DNA of 64,000 bases from Ipomoea triloba (lineage: Eukaryota > Streptophyta > Magnoliopsida > Solanales > Convolvulaceae): positions 12,892,011-12,956,010 of the forward strand of contig NC_044925.1 of the NCBI RefSeq assembly GCF_003576645.1, read 5' to 3'. A model generated the notes under the pieces. It was not told the origin of the DNA and did not search any database. It worked only from the letters and a program-made list of their open reading frames with translations. Shown here piece after piece: positions 36,901 to 48,306 of this stretch. A program made the position numbers and the translations under genes. Position 1 is the first letter of the stretch, and each line of letters starts with the position of its first letter.

Positions 36901-39169
36901 CAACTAGTAATTTGCAAATACAGAATTTGTATAACAAGATGGAATTTAAAGAAAAATGTCAGTAGACTCAGTACTTTCAGTTTATTAATTAGCAATACCT
37001 TCCCTATAATTTGGTAGTACATCAAACAACAGAATTCTGCAAACAAACTGTTTTTAACTGTTTCATGTCATGATGCAGCATGCCGGAATGGGCACAGGTC
37101 CTTTGAAATCCTCATATCTTCTATTTTGATATGACAATTTAAAGAGTAGACTAATGAATCACCTAAATTGTCTCCAAAGCATTAAAATTGAATCATTCAA
37201 TTAATTCTTCTTTATTAATGTTGAAAAATCAAGTAATTGAGATTTCCTGTTACAAATCCTCTCTACAGTGATATTCCAAATTGAAGAATACAAGAATGAG
37301 TTTCCTTAGTATAAATCACAAACAAGTTAGAAAAGAAAAGAAAAAAAAAATCAAAGAAATTTTTAGAATTCGAAGCACATCTCATCAAAATTATAAGCTG
37401 GAAATTAAAATATAGCCACATAATAAATTCCTTGTTAGACATTGCAGTGAAGAAAATGTATCAACAGGTAACATACAGATGTGCTTACTTTCGGCCTAAG
37501 AAATCATTTTGATTGATATGTATAAATGGTGGTACTCCGTCAGGAAGTTTGACCTTCAAGGAAAAGAAACTATCAACTTGTCATTTAAGGCATTTAGAAT
37601 AATAAGATGCTACTTTTTTTTTAAATCATAAATAAGTAAAGGGATAATTTTACTAGGGCATCCTAAGATTTAATCCAGTAACACCTAGACAACCTCTTAT
37701 TTTTAGAAATTACACTCAAAACCCTTGTCAACAGTGAAAAGAGGGATATTCCTAGTCTGTCCTTAGAAAGATATGTAACAAAACTTGTAATGGAAATGCG
37801 ATGTGTATAGTGGAAAATGAACCTGTAATGAAATGATAAAAGCTCAGGGTCCAGAAGTAATTTTTTAAACAAAAAGAGGGTCCAGGTGTTAATGGTCTAA
37901 ACCTCAAGGGAATCCAAGTGAAATAATCCAATAAATAAATGAAACAGAGCTGCAACATATAGAGGTTGAGAATCATTAATAATTCCAATGAAAATATATT
38001 CCATTATCTGAAGGTTTAGAATATAATGCAATAATGTATAATAAACATACATGAAAAAAAAAAAAAAAGATTTTTAAGTTTTAACACAGTAACACCAGCA
38101 ACCAGACAAAATCAATTGGTGAAAACAGAATAATACAAACACAGAGAATTTTCATCTGATGAGCCTTTTAAGCAATTCCTTCGGTGTTTTAAATTACAAA
38201 CCTGACCCTTTATTCTAGGGACATGAATGAATTTTATACAACATAGCCAACATCCATAAGGGTACTTGAGGGTATTATTCAAGGAATTTAGACCACTATC
38301 ACAATGTATTATTCAAGGGTACTAGGCAGTAGGCACAAAGATAGCCAGCACCTATATGGTCTCTACCTAGACCATATCTCTATGCTTGCCACAAATCACT
38401 TAAGAAAGGGTTAGCTACAGTTCTCTTCCAACATTTACCTGTAGACATGCTAATCATCAACTTTTTTTTTTAAATTGAGAAGTGCAACAAAAAAAAAAAA
38501 ATCCCAGAAACCATATCACTTTAAAGTCCGAAGCCAACTAGCCAGGCAATACTTCACAAGGCAACATGAAGTGGAAAAATCAAATTTTATGATTCAAAAA
38601 TAATATGTAAATGATTTGTTCTGCTGGTAGATCAACTAATTGGAAGAGTTTCTCTTTTTAATTCCTTGGCCTTACCTTTTTATTAAATTTCAACCCAAGA
38701 TCCATTGCTTCCTCTAAATTTCATTTCAAGATCAATATCGAATTGACTAGCAACAAAGTATCATTCATTTGTTAATTGTTTCTTCTTCACAACAAGGTGT
38801 TTCATTGCTTCTCTAACGGCTTGGGGACACTTTGTACAAGATTTTACAATATGGTACCCACCAATGAGATGCAATTTGTGTCCAAGACAAGTATATCTCC
38901 TTTGGTGATATGGCCACAACAATTACATTGAACAAGAGTATTGTCATTTGCCACACTTCATGTTCCATGCTCTCAACCAAGGTCTTGGTTTTAGTTTGAG
39001 AAATTGACATATTATCTAAAGATTTCAAATATTAACTGATTTAATTAAATTAAATTTAAAAATAAAATATTACAAAATAGGCCATGGACAGAGAGTCCAA
39101 AATTGAGAGAACAAGTCTCTCAATGGACAAAGAGACAACTTTGCATCTATGTCTATTGGCAGTCAATGT

Positions 39170-39211
<42 letters not shown>

Positions 39212-40264
39212 GGGAGAGAGAGACTAGCTAAGGCAATTCAGCAAACAACAAAAGAGAAGGAAAAGCTAATTGAAAGAACCCATGCGCCTATATTGAGGAG
39301 CAGCTGAGGGGTAATATCACTGACCAAATCAAAGGCTTCTTAAGGCTAAGGAATTACTGAGGCAACACAAAGGGAGATAATTGATTTTTAACCCTAAATT
39401 TGAAATGTTGGCAGCATTGACTTTATGTTGAATATATAACCACAATTCTCACTGCACTTTTGTATCAATAAATTTAAACCAAAGTGATCACTTTGGTTCA
39501 CTTTCTCAGAAAACTGCATTTTGCATGAGCAAATCATAGTGGCATTGGTTGTGATCACTTCAACATTATGCAACAAAGCTATGCCTTTTCACAAGTGTGG
39601 CTAATCATACATGTAATTATAGGAAAGATATATGTATAATAGAAGAGTAGCAAGTTAGCAACTATAAACAGTAAAACAGCATTATCTACAACTTCACATA
39701 GGAACCTGAACCTATGCAAATCAAGAAGGTAAGCAATGATATGTAAATGGCATGTATTATGATATGTTTTTAAACACTTAGATATAACTTTAGAGCCAAC
39801 TCATCCCATGGATATTTGTCAAGTGCCCCTGAATATGCCCCAAGTAAATCTCCCAAACATATACATGGACAAGAATAACCCTAAGCAATTAAACCCTAGA
39901 CTTGGTCTACAAGCCAATGCTTGCTTACTAGGGAGTGGACCATCCCCCCAAAGCCTTTCCAATGATTGTGCCTTTCAGTCATCGTTTGATCAACGTTTTT
40001 CTTTCCATCATAGCATTTGCTTTGTAATTTTACCTTCTCCATGTCATGGCCTTTCCATTTCTTCCATTTTTAAATGACAGAGTTCTCAAGAGTTAAACGC
40101 ATAAAACAATTTCTTTTCCACACCAAAACCATACATTATTAACAGATTAAACTCATATGTCTAAGATGGAATCCAAGGGTGAAGCAAAAATGCACAGAAA
40201 TCAGGCATACCTCGCAGTTGTTCTCTTCCTGCAACTGCATCGTCTCTCCCGCCTGGACGGACAT
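24989..40264 (-). CDS. ASHH1: ASHH1/SDG26-like SET-domain histone H3 lysine methyltransferase
   Basis: Nuclear histone methyltransferase of the SET2/ASH1 class. In Arabidopsis ASHH1 (SDG26) acts on H3K4/H3K36 at flowering genes such as SOC1. I assembled ten coding exons, 5' to 3': 40264-40211, 37553-37489, 34713-34557, 33189-33103, 32338-32254, 32165-32072, 31945-31747, 31639-31605, 30286-29809, 25264-24989. All nine introns are GT-AG and all phases agree, giving 1,530 bp and 509 residues against about 492 in Arabidopsis. Domains: AWS cysteines about 50-92 (ICECKYETSDPESACGERC), SET about 93-220 with GRGWGL (109-114) and RFINHSC (175-181), post-SET CLCGAPNC (228-235), and a conserved C-terminal block IRPAIEEHERDSQDS. 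The usual ELTYDYNF reads ELTYNYNF (Asp to Asn at 215), as in NSD-type enzymes. An in-frame ATG at 40291 could add nine residues. No disabling change was seen, so it is probably functional, although intron 9 carries a 3.3-kb solo LTR. Confidence 0.93.
25839..29134. mobile_element. Solo LTR in the last intron of the ASHH1-like gene
   Basis: Begins TGTAACACCCCGGCTC and ends ACCGAGGGGTTACA, 3,296 bp, with an exact 5-bp duplication ATATC (25834-25838 and 29135-29139). It is the third copy of the family found at 6121 and 9132: its right end is the complement of the start of the 9132 copy, and the block around 27780-28030 is the complement of 10490-10970. No retroelement proteins. It makes up most of the 4.5-kb intron between the ninth and tenth coding exons. 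Confidence 0.9.
27540..27770. repeat. GC-rich GGACGCG-repeat module inside the intronic LTR
   Basis: About 230 bp of very high GC content in an AT-rich LTR. GGACGCG or its complement CGCGTCC occurs about ten times, and GCGGACGCGCGTCCG is a near palindrome. The sibling LTR at 9132-12038 lacks this block at the matching place (just after the shared CTTTCGGACTGCGCCA near 10960). Open frames here are composition artefacts. Confidence 0.75.
34714..37488 (-). other. Intron 2 of the ASHH1-like gene
   Basis: 2.8 kb of AT-rich sequence. No transposon ends, second gene or RNA gene could be supported. Short open frames here have no coding signature. Confidence 0.7.
37554..40210 (-). other. Intron 1 of the ASHH1-like gene
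   Basis: 2.7 kb. It contains a poly-A run of 38 bases at 39171-39208 followed by GGGGGGAGAGAGAG, and nothing else I can name. An 89-codon frame at 39808-40077 is probably chance. Confidence 0.7.
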
Positions 40265-40818
40265 GCTTTCACCTACCGAGAAGAATTTCATTATTATACA
40301 AAATTAAGTATATGTTACACAAAACGGTTAAGCTCAATAGTCATGGATAACTGAAAATCCGAGCCCCGGAAACAATCTAGGGTTAAAGCAGAGAAAGCTG
40401 TACTGATACACTTTGTAAATTAGTCCTTTAGTTATTAATTATGACGGATTGGCCCACTGCTTTCAGAAATAATTATAAATTTACATTGCAAATAGTCAAA
40501 TCTAATCTAATAATTAACAAATGCAAAATCTCCTATTATATCGTCTCGCAGATTCTCTGGTCTATGAAGCGAGTCGAGTTACTTATAAGTATTACACGTT
40601 TTCTCATAAATATTTATTCAATTCTTAATATTACATTTTGATTTAAAGATATTATATTTTTTATAAAAAAATATCAATTTTTTCTTATAAGTAACAATTA
40701 ATTATTTTATCCCTGGTTAGTATTATTTTCAAAATATATGTCATTGTTTATGTATAAACATGGAATTGCAATTCCGTAGGCTATTCATAGTAAATTATAA
40801 TTTTGCCCTTATTATTAT
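40265..40818 (-). promoter_or_regulatory. Upstream region of the ASHH1-like gene
   Basis: About 555 bp lie between the proposed ATG and the edge of the nested transposon block. It must hold the 5' UTR and core promoter unless a 5' UTR intron reaches into or beyond the transposons. No TATA box or transcription start can be assigned with confidence. Confidence 0.35.
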
Positions 40819-41553
40819 TGATAGGGAATATATTCCGGTCTACGGATCATCTCGTCCTAGGTACCTGGTCGGATACAAACCACCTTAGGGCGTAGTCTAG
40901 TTCCCGACCTGATCGACCGGCGGGCCTCCCGTGGCCAACCCGACCTAAAGGCTTATCGAGCAGGGGGGGATTGATGAGCCGTTATCTTAGCATTTATGTG
41001 CTCGGTCCCGACCTAACCGCTCGGCAACGACCCCGAGTATAGGAGTGAGCATCGGTCGGTTTCGGTTAATAACCGAAATAACTGAAATTTTAACCGAACA
41101 TTCATAACCGACCGATCAACATTCATAACCAATATAACCGAAACCGACGGTTTTCGGTCGGTTTAATATAACGGAATTTTTTTAGTAAAATAGCTAAATT
41201 TATTTTATTTATTTGACTAATGCTAAAAGACTACATTATTAAAGGGAAATAACAATATCTTAATATTTATAATCAATTAAAATTAATGTCTTCAAGTACA
41301 ATAATAGTTTAGCAATATATAAATGAACTACATTTATACATTATATGGTTAACAAATGCCGTGAAATCCAATACTACGATGTAACTTATATAAATCAATA
41401 TACTAGCTAGTGCGTACAGTATGGAATAGTACTAATACTATGATGTAGCTTATATAAATCTATACTCGTACGTACAGTATGTAGCTTAGGGAAGGATTAG
41501 TGTAATCATATATAAATAATTATGAGGAATAGTACGTACAGTATGTTAATGTA

Positions 41554-41620
<67 letters not shown>

Positions 41621-41622
<2 letters not shown>

Positions 41623-42024
41623 ACGGGGTAATTGGGTACCCGACCCGGAACCATTGTCATAACCAAGACAGTTGCCGTTCAAACTACCAAGACACCTCAC
41701 TCATCAGCATCAATGCGCAACGGTCCAACTCCTCAGCATTGATGGCCAATGTTCAGCTCCTCAGCATTGATGACCGACGTTCAGCTCCTCAGCATTCAAC
41801 ACCTCAGGTATTGATGTCCAACGTTCAACTCCTCATCAATGCTCCGTTACTGAGCTGAAAGGAATAAAAGGACTCACAACCACATAGTGAGGGGGACACT
41901 TCTTACTAGACAAAACAACACTGAATTCATCTGTACACTGAGCACTACGCTCAATATTGTATTCAAATACTCGATAACACTCAATAATACTCAAATACAT
42001 ACCGGTAACACATTATTACCGTCA
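41621..42024 (+). repeat. 5' LTR of the gag-only element
   Basis: 404 bp, TGACGGGGTAATT to ATTACCGTCA. It contains a repeated CTCCTCAGCATTGATG motif and a GGAATAAAAGG promoter-like stretch near 41858. Confidence 0.9.
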
Positions 42025-42109
42025 TTGGTGCTTTCATTGAGAGCCGAGATCAGATCTCAGGCTAAAATCACAAAATCAAAAAACCACTCAGTTCATCTCA
42101 TCACTATCA

Positions 42110-43645
42110 ATGGCATCTGGATCCAGCAGCTCGCACACACCTAGTCAGGTGAACAAGGGTCACCCCTCGGGTGATCTTCGTGAGCAGCTCAACAGTAACC
42201 ATGGAGGTGACCTTTGCAGCCAACTCAACAACAACAACCGCAGAGAAGGTGACCTCCGTACCCAACTCAACGACAACCATAGTGGTGGCCGTACTCCCCT
42301 CCCAGCAACTGCTGCTCCCGCCCAGGTGGTGGACCTTCAGGCAGCAGCGCAGGTCATTCAACAGGCGGCGGCGACGATGGCCCAACTAGTCGCAGGAATG
42401 CAAGGCCAGATCTTACCGCCACCACCCCCTCTGGAGGAAGAAGTGCAATCTCCGAGGCAAAACAGAACTCTGGGGGTGCAAGGATCCTCCAATAGAGGTC
42501 CCCGTGCCCAAGCAGGAAAGGCAGTAACCAAACGACCATCCGGAGAAAGGATGGGCGAATCTAGTGGATTGGCTCCGCGTCACTCCACTAGACACAAAAC
42601 ACCACAGGAAGGCCTAGTGGAAAGACTCCAAAGGCAGATAGATGATTTGGAAAAGAAAGTAGAAGCAAGAGAATACTCACCAGAACCGGAGGTAAGAATG
42701 GCCGCTCCATTCGCTCCTGACATAATGGAAGTTCCTCTTCCAAAAGACTTTCGACTACCCACCATCAAGGCCTACACTGGCACTTCAGATCCGCGTACCC
42801 ATATGACAAGATACAAGGCAGCCATGGTCATGATTGGGGCAAGCGATGCCATAATGTGCAGAGCGTTCTTGTCCACTTTGGACGGGACTGCTCAAGATTG
42901 GTTTAACACAATCCCAGACGGATCAGTTCAGACTTTTGCAGAGCTATCCAAAAGTTTCTTGTCTTATTTCTCAGGGAGTATACAACATAAGAAACCATTC
43001 TCACATCTCGGTGGGGTAAAGCAGGATAAGGGAGAAAGCCTGCGAGACTTCTTAAGCAAATGGAAAAAAGAAGTCAACAACGTATATGACTTCGATTCGA
43101 AGGCAGCAATTCTCATCTTCATCCAAGCACTGAGGTCAGGCGATTTCCACAAACAACTGAACACCCACCACCCACGCTCTTATGAAGAACTCATGAGAAT
43201 GGCCAACCGGTACGCAGACGCAGAAGAGGCTGACAGGAGAAAGAAGGATGAGGAGGAAGGACGAAAGAGTGAGCGACCTGATAAAGCTGGTCTGCCCAGC
43301 CAGGCACCACGACCAAACCAACCACCCTCAACGAAGGGAAGAGATGAGCATTCTCGTCTCGCCCCACCGCGGCACTTAACACCGCTTACTCACCCGGTTA
43401 GCGTGATTCTAAGTCACGCTGAGGAAATGGGAATAGTGCATTTTCCCTCAGCACCAGCATTCGTTGAGTGTCCGGGACAGTACCAACATCAACAAAGCCT
43501 ACCCGACAATGTGTGGAGAAAGGAAGAAGATCCTGAGCCTTCAGCTTCCAACACCAAGAAGAGGAGGTGTGACCTGGGCGAGGAAGCAAGAAACAGTGAG
43601 CTAGAGGAAAAGTCCGTGCAACGCAAAAAACATGTAATTCGCTGA
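42110..43645 (+). CDS. Retrotransposon gag polyprotein, no zinc knuckle
   Basis: 511 codons, intact. It encodes a capsid-type gag protein of a Tat-like gypsy element that would package element RNA. The N-terminal 170 residues are low-complexity, rich in Gln, Ser and Asn. A coiled-coil-like LVERLQRQIDDLEKKVEA stretch lies at about 167-184. The Retrotrans_gag domain spans about 215-345, with AFLSTLDGTAQDWFNTIP (about 252-269), KSFLSYFSG and GESLRDFLSKWKKEV. Basic/acidic residues and HLTPLTHPVSVIL follow, the motif that normally precedes the CCHC knuckle in Tat gags, but no CX2CX4HX4C is found before the stop. A long open frame with few changes suggests recent mobility or selection in trans. Confidence 0.88.
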   Translation: MASGSSSSHTPSQVNKGHPSGDLREQLNSNHGGDLCSQLNNNNRREGDLRTQLNDNHSGGRTPLPATAAPAQVVDLQAAAQVIQQAAATMAQLVAGMQGQILPPPPPLEEEVQSPRQNRTLGVQGSSNRGPRAQAGKAVTKRPSGERMGESSGLAPRHSTRHKTPQEGLVERLQRQIDDLEKKVEAREYSPEPEVRMAAPFAPDIMEVPLPKDFRLPTIKAYTGTSDPRTHMTRYKAAMVMIGASDAIMCRAFLSTLDGTAQDWFNTIPDGSVQTFAELSKSFLSYFSGSIQHKKPFSHLGGVKQDKGESLRDFLSKWKKEVNNVYDFDSKAAILIFIQALRSGDFHKQLNTHHPRSYEELMRMANRYADAEEADRRKKDEEEGRKSERPDKAGLPSQAPRPNQPPSTKGRDEHSRLAPPRHLTPLTHPVSVILSHAEEMGIVHFPSAPAFVECPGQYQHQQSLPDNVWRKEEDPEPSASNTKKRRCDLGEEARNSELEEKSVQRKKHVIR

Positions 43646-44160
43646 TGGTCGGTCAAAAACTCTCCAATTTGGCTGAAGTCAGTCCTCGGCCAAGTTTTCG
43701 GCCAAGTTTGGCCGAGGTGAGTCCTCGTCCAAAATTTATAAAAAAAAAAAAACAATAATAATAATATAATTGGCCGAGGTCAGTCCTCGGCCAACACTTG
43801 GTCGAGGCCTGACCTCGGCCAACACTTGGTTTGAAGTCGGCCACCTCATCAAGTGGCTCCTCAAGTAGCGTCACCTCATCAAGCTGGTGTCACCTCATCA
43901 AGTGGCGCTGCTCCTCATCAAATAAAAAACTCTATTCCCTTATGGCCGGCACGAGATCCGATCTCGCTAGCTACCTTACGGGAGAGTGTTTTCCTGGGTC
44001 AAGCCAGATGCTTGATTTCAAAAACACCACACTCTAGTCCCTTAGGGCTAGCACGAGATCCGATCTCACTAGCTACCTGACGGAGAGCTGACCTTTGACC
44101 GAGCCTACGGCTGATCGAAGTGAACTCACACACAGAGCGACAAAAAAAAAAAAAAAAAAA

Positions 44161-44300
44161 AGGGCACGGTCACGTACCGTGACTTCGGCGCTGGCCGTCA
44201 CGCCGTAGCGTGACTTCGGCCCAGCGCCAAGGTCACGCGACCTCGGCCCCGTGCCGAAGTCACAAGCCACGTGACCTCGGCACGGTGCCGAGGTAGGAAA
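44161..44300. repeat. GC-rich palindromic module
   Basis: Interleaved GTCACG, CGTGAC, CTCGGC and GCCGAGG motifs form several short palindromes over 140 bp in the 3' untranslated part of the gag-only element. It is framed by poly-A-like runs at 44141-44161 and 44305-44360. A related GCCGAGGTCAGTCCTCGGCC motif occurs at 43680-43830. Confidence 0.7.
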
Positions 44301-44472
44301 ACGTAAAAAACAAAAAAACAAAAAACAAAAAAAATAAAAAAAAACAAAAAAAACAAAAATTCCAATAAAATTTCCTTCTAGAATCCAACATACAAAATTT
44401 TCAGCACAAGTGCCAAGCTGTTACTCCCTAGCTACCTCAGCCGTTCTCGCCAACTAGGGAGTGGGGGGCTGG

Positions 44473-44890
44473 TGACAGGGTAATTGGGTACCCGACCCGG
44501 AACCATTGTCATAACCAAGACAGTTGCCGTTCAAACTACCAAGACACCTCACTCCTCAGCATCAATGTGCAACGGTCCAACTCCTCAGCATTGATGGCCA
44601 ACGTTCAGCTCCTCAGCATTGATGACCGACGTTCAGCTCCTCAGCATTCAACACCTCAGGTATTGATGTCCAACGTTCAACTCCTCATCAATGCTCCGTT
44701 ACTGAGCTGAAAAGAATAAAAGGACTCACAACCACATAGTGAGGCGGACACTTCTTACTAGACAAAACAACACTGAATTCATCTGTACACTGAGCACTAC
44801 GCTCTGAGCACTACGCTCAATATTGTATTCAAATACTCGACAACACTCAATAATACTCAAATACATACCGGTAACACATTATTACCGTCA
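44473..44890 (+). repeat. 3' LTR of the gag-only element
   Basis: 418 bp, nearly identical to the 5' LTR. The extra length is a 14-bp local duplication of GAGCACTACGCTCT at about 44796-44818. Confidence 0.9.
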
Positions 44891-44902
44891 TATATATATA
44901 TA

Positions 44903-46661
44903 TCTACTATACTAATAGGAGCCAAAGAGAGTTAGACCTAAAATGGGTAGAAAAAATGGCGGTCAAATTATTTCTACTATACTAATAAGAGCCAAAGAGA
45001 GTTAGACCTAAAATGGGTAGAAAAAATGGCGGTCAAATTATTTAATCAAATAGATGGTTCGGATGAATTATTTAATCAAATATATGGTTAAGATAATTCA
45101 GATTAATATTATTAATAGAGATTACCTAATTTAACCTTACATTTATGATTATCCGTAAGTTTTCTGTTAAATATTATCTTCTCCGTTAATATTCCTTTAA
45201 CTTTTTACCCATTAATTTCTATAAGAAAGGTCTTAGGTTCGAATCTCATCTCAATCAAATTTGACATAATTAAGTTTCTCACTCGATTTTACTCTTATTA
45301 AATTAAATAAATTAGTAGCTACAACAAAAAATAATACATATGTATTTCTTTAATTTAGAATTATGTGTATACAATACCTTTATTTGAAAAATTATTCATT
45401 ATCAAAAAATTAAATTACATAAGAGAAATAATTTTATTAGTTATATTGTCTTTATTTTCTCTCATTCAAAGATTCTTTACATTCAAATTTATCAATTGAT
45501 ATTCATTACATTGTCCATTATCTTATTTTTACAATATCTTGTAATTAAATATCAAAGTTATAGTACAAAATAATGTTATATATTTATTTTCCAAGTATTT
45601 TATTAATATTATGAAAAAAAAATTTAAAATAATTTGAAGCTAATTATATTAATTACTTGGGGATTGGTTGACAAAGAGAGTACTCAAATAACCCAACAAA
45701 ATGAAGCGGAATTACTCTATTTTACTCTTATTGAACCAAATAAATTAGTAGTTACACAAAAAAATGATACATATGTATTTCTTTAATACCATGAAAAAAA
45801 TAAAAAAGAATAGTTTGAAACCAATCATATTAACTACTTGGGAGATTTGTTGACAATGAAAGTACTCAAATAACCCATTACCCAGCAAATCGAAGCGAGA
45901 AACTACCTTTTAATATCTTTGGAATACATAATATTTTAAATTTTCAAATTTTTATTAATTTATTTAATCTTTTTTCTTAAACTAGGGATTTCTTTACCCA
46001 CAATAACTCATTTAACAATAATGGTTGAACCAAATGAACCCCAAGCAGAACACCTAAAGGAAAGTCCATACCTCCTATATTATAATCCCATTGCATGACA
46101 TTGTCATCTATGCTACCAGCAATAACCGAATTGCAAATAACACACTACCAATAAAAAGGAAGAGAACAAATAGTAAAGATGAAGACAATGACAATGTTAC
46201 TCAAAAAATAATTAAGAACACTTAGAAAAATTCAAATTAAATGTAGTATTTATTTAGATTATCATTTTTAGACCAAATATTTAGACTATCAATTTTACAA
46301 GGTTGCAAACATTTATTTTAGTAATAATTATAATGAATTTTCTATATTATCTTGGATTCATTTACTTTGAGTTAGATATTTAAATAAAAAAATTCGACAT
46401 TCAATTACCCATATATAAACTTCTCCAATATTTCTTTCTCAACCTATTGAAGCACAACGAGTAAACAGTTCCCTCCACTGAGGCTCAAACCCACTCCCAT
46501 CATCCATGTGGGAGTGTTAAACGGGACACCAGATACCACTTAACTACAAGGTCTTTGGCATAAACTTCTCCTATATAATCTTGCATTGATATACTTTCAA
46601 ATATTTATTTAAATATAAACATTGGGCATTAACCCATTCGCGCAATGCGCGTATAAAACTA

Positions 46662-46662
<1 letters not shown>
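44903..46662 (+). mobile_element. Non-autonomous Helitron
   Basis: Begins TCTACTATACTAATAGG after an A and ends AAAACTAG before a T, the A|TC..CTAG|T pattern of Helitrons. Eleven bases before the end lies a perfect 6-bp hairpin CGCGCAATGCGCG (46639-46651). There are no terminal inverted repeats and no target duplication. The first 76 bp are repeated in tandem (from 44903 and 44979). A direct repeat near 45665-45760 and 45840-45895 (ACTACTTGGG..GTACTCAAATAACCCA) lies inside. No Rep/helicase gene, so it is mobilised in trans. Confidence 0.85.
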
Positions 46663-46722
<60 letters not shown>

Positions 46723-47516
46723 TACCTACATATATATGACGTACATATATTTGAATATATGATATCATTGATATGAAGATATTCTGTGTGTCATATACAT
46801 ATTAGGATTAGGAACTATAAGACTCAATATAATATTCCTAGAATAATTGAAATTAGGAAACTATAATGTCGTTAAAATAATATTAGTAAAATAAATTGAT
46901 TAAAATTAATGTGATACACTATGAACTTGTAAAATATAAATGGGATGGGACTAGGATTTTTTGTTTCTTTTAGATTAATTTTCGATTTTTCGGTTGGTTT
47001 CCGATTTTCTCTTGAAAAACCGATAACCGATAGAAAAACCGAAATAACCAAATTTTTTTAGCTGTAATAACCGAAACCGACTGAAAATCGAAATATTCGG
47101 TCGGTTCGATTTTCGATCGTCGATTTTTCGGTCAGTTCGGTTTTTTGCTCACCCCTACCCGAGCACACATACATGGCATCTCAAATTATCCCAATAAGCA
47201 GTAACTAATCATATACTTACTTACACGTGCACGTCTCTCTTTGGTTGACCTCGTTACCAGGGGGGTATGAAGGGCACATGGCACACATGCCGGCCTCTCG
47301 GCATGTGTTCCCTCAAAATCCCTATAAACACCCTGCGAGATAGGTGATTGAGGGACTTTCTTGGCAATCCACACACTATTGCTACCAGATCGGGAACCTC
47401 CGACCCCAGTCGTCTATTTTCGAGCCCAATACACTGAAAGACATACGGTGGAACCCCAATATACTATCGATCATATACGAATACAAATACTTGGTGTAAT
47501 TTACCACATCAATTAT

Positions 47517-47950
47517 TATAATTGTTAATATTATAATATTATAATTATTACCAAATTTTTTTTAATATTATTATTATTATACAATGACATTTTAATCTTT
47601 ATTCATTTTCCCTTTTAATTTCCCATCAAGTCTATCTACCATACAATGAAATTTGAATTTTCACTTTATAATGAAATGATGATGTCATGCTAAATGCTAA
47701 TATCATTCGGGTTTACCTTTTGATTTTATTTCTCGATTTTGCTGCAGACTATTAATATTGTTCAAAATAGAATTATCTGTCTCGTAAATCCTATATCAAT
47801 TCTAGAAAAATTGCTATTATCAACAAACGAGTTTCCCCTAACTTATTCCATTGCAATATTTGCAATGAAATTTTATCCGTTGTAATTTTTACAACAAATA
47901 ATTTAGGTAAAATTCGTTGCAAAATGCTATTGCAATTTAGTTTACAATGG
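47517..47950. other. AT-rich intergenic sequence
   Basis: No gene. Repeated TTGCAAT motifs occur towards the right end. Confidence 0.4.
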
Positions 47951-47953
47951 TAA

Positions 47954-48306
47954 GGCTGAACCCATCCTTGCAAATCCCATATTGGCAATATGACGTGGCA
48001 AATGCCACATCATTTTTTTTAGTGTACAGTATTTGCAAATTTGCATTTGTTGCAAATTTGCAAATCCTGACAAAAGCTGCCGTAGCTTTTTAATTTTTTT
48101 TTAATTTTTGATTTTTTTATGTACTTTCTTTTATTTTTTTATTTTATTTATTAATGTTTTAAAGTGATGTGATGTTGGGTCCACTTTTTAAAATATATAA
48201 GATTTGTAGGAATGTAATGTGAATAGTAAATGATTTGCAAATTGGGTGATGTGGAGGTAAGACCCATCTTTTACAAATTGAGAGATTTGTAGGGATAAGG
48301 TCAGCC
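47954..48306. mobile_element. Probable Harbinger-type MITE
   Basis: The left end GGCTGAACCCATCCTTGCAA and the complement of the right end (GGCTGACCTTATCCCTACAA) are similar inverted repeats. A TAA triplet flanks both sides (47951-47953 and 48307-48309). 353 bp, AT-rich centre, no coding sequence. Confidence 0.6.

Larger units (their letters stand above)
41621..44890 (+). mobile_element. Gag-only LTR retrotransposon (TR-GAG-like), Tat-related
   Basis: 3,270 bp with two LTRs (41621-42024 and 44473-44890). A putative primer-binding region TTGGTGCTTTCATTGAGAG follows LTR1, one gag ORF lies at 42110-43645, and a purine tract AGGGAGTGGGGGGCTGG lies directly before LTR2. Protease, RT and integrase are absent, so it needs another element's enzymes. 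By eye the LTRs differ by about seven substitutions and one 14-bp duplication, so insertion is fairly recent. It sits in a TA microsatellite, where a TATAT duplication is consistent but not informative. Confidence 0.88.
41040..47157. mobile_element. hAT-type MITE interrupted by an LTR element and a Helitron
   Basis: Left end TAGGAGTGAGCATCGG and right end TTTTGCTCACCCCTA are inverted. The flanking 8-mers CCCGAGTA (41032-41039) and CCCGAGCA (47158-47165) match at 7 of 8. Both arms are rich in ACCGAAA motifs. The centre was a TA microsatellite, now in three pieces (about 41557-41620, 44891-44902 and 46663-46719), which received the two later insertions. Confidence 0.8.
40819..47511. mobile_element. 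Solo LTR, host of a three-level nest
   Basis: Begins TGATAGGGAATATATTCC and ends TTTACCACATCA with an exact 5-bp duplication ATTAT (40814-40818 and 47512-47516). After removing the nested hAT MITE only about 567 bp remain. The left part (to 41039) and right part (from about 47158) are GC-richer than their surroundings. The right part includes a TATAAACACC motif at about 47321 that could be an LTR TATA box on the plus strand. Confidence 0.8.

Noticed and set aside
39808..40077. 89-codon plus-strand frame in intron 1
   Set aside because: No domain, no splice context, and antisense to a well-supported intron.
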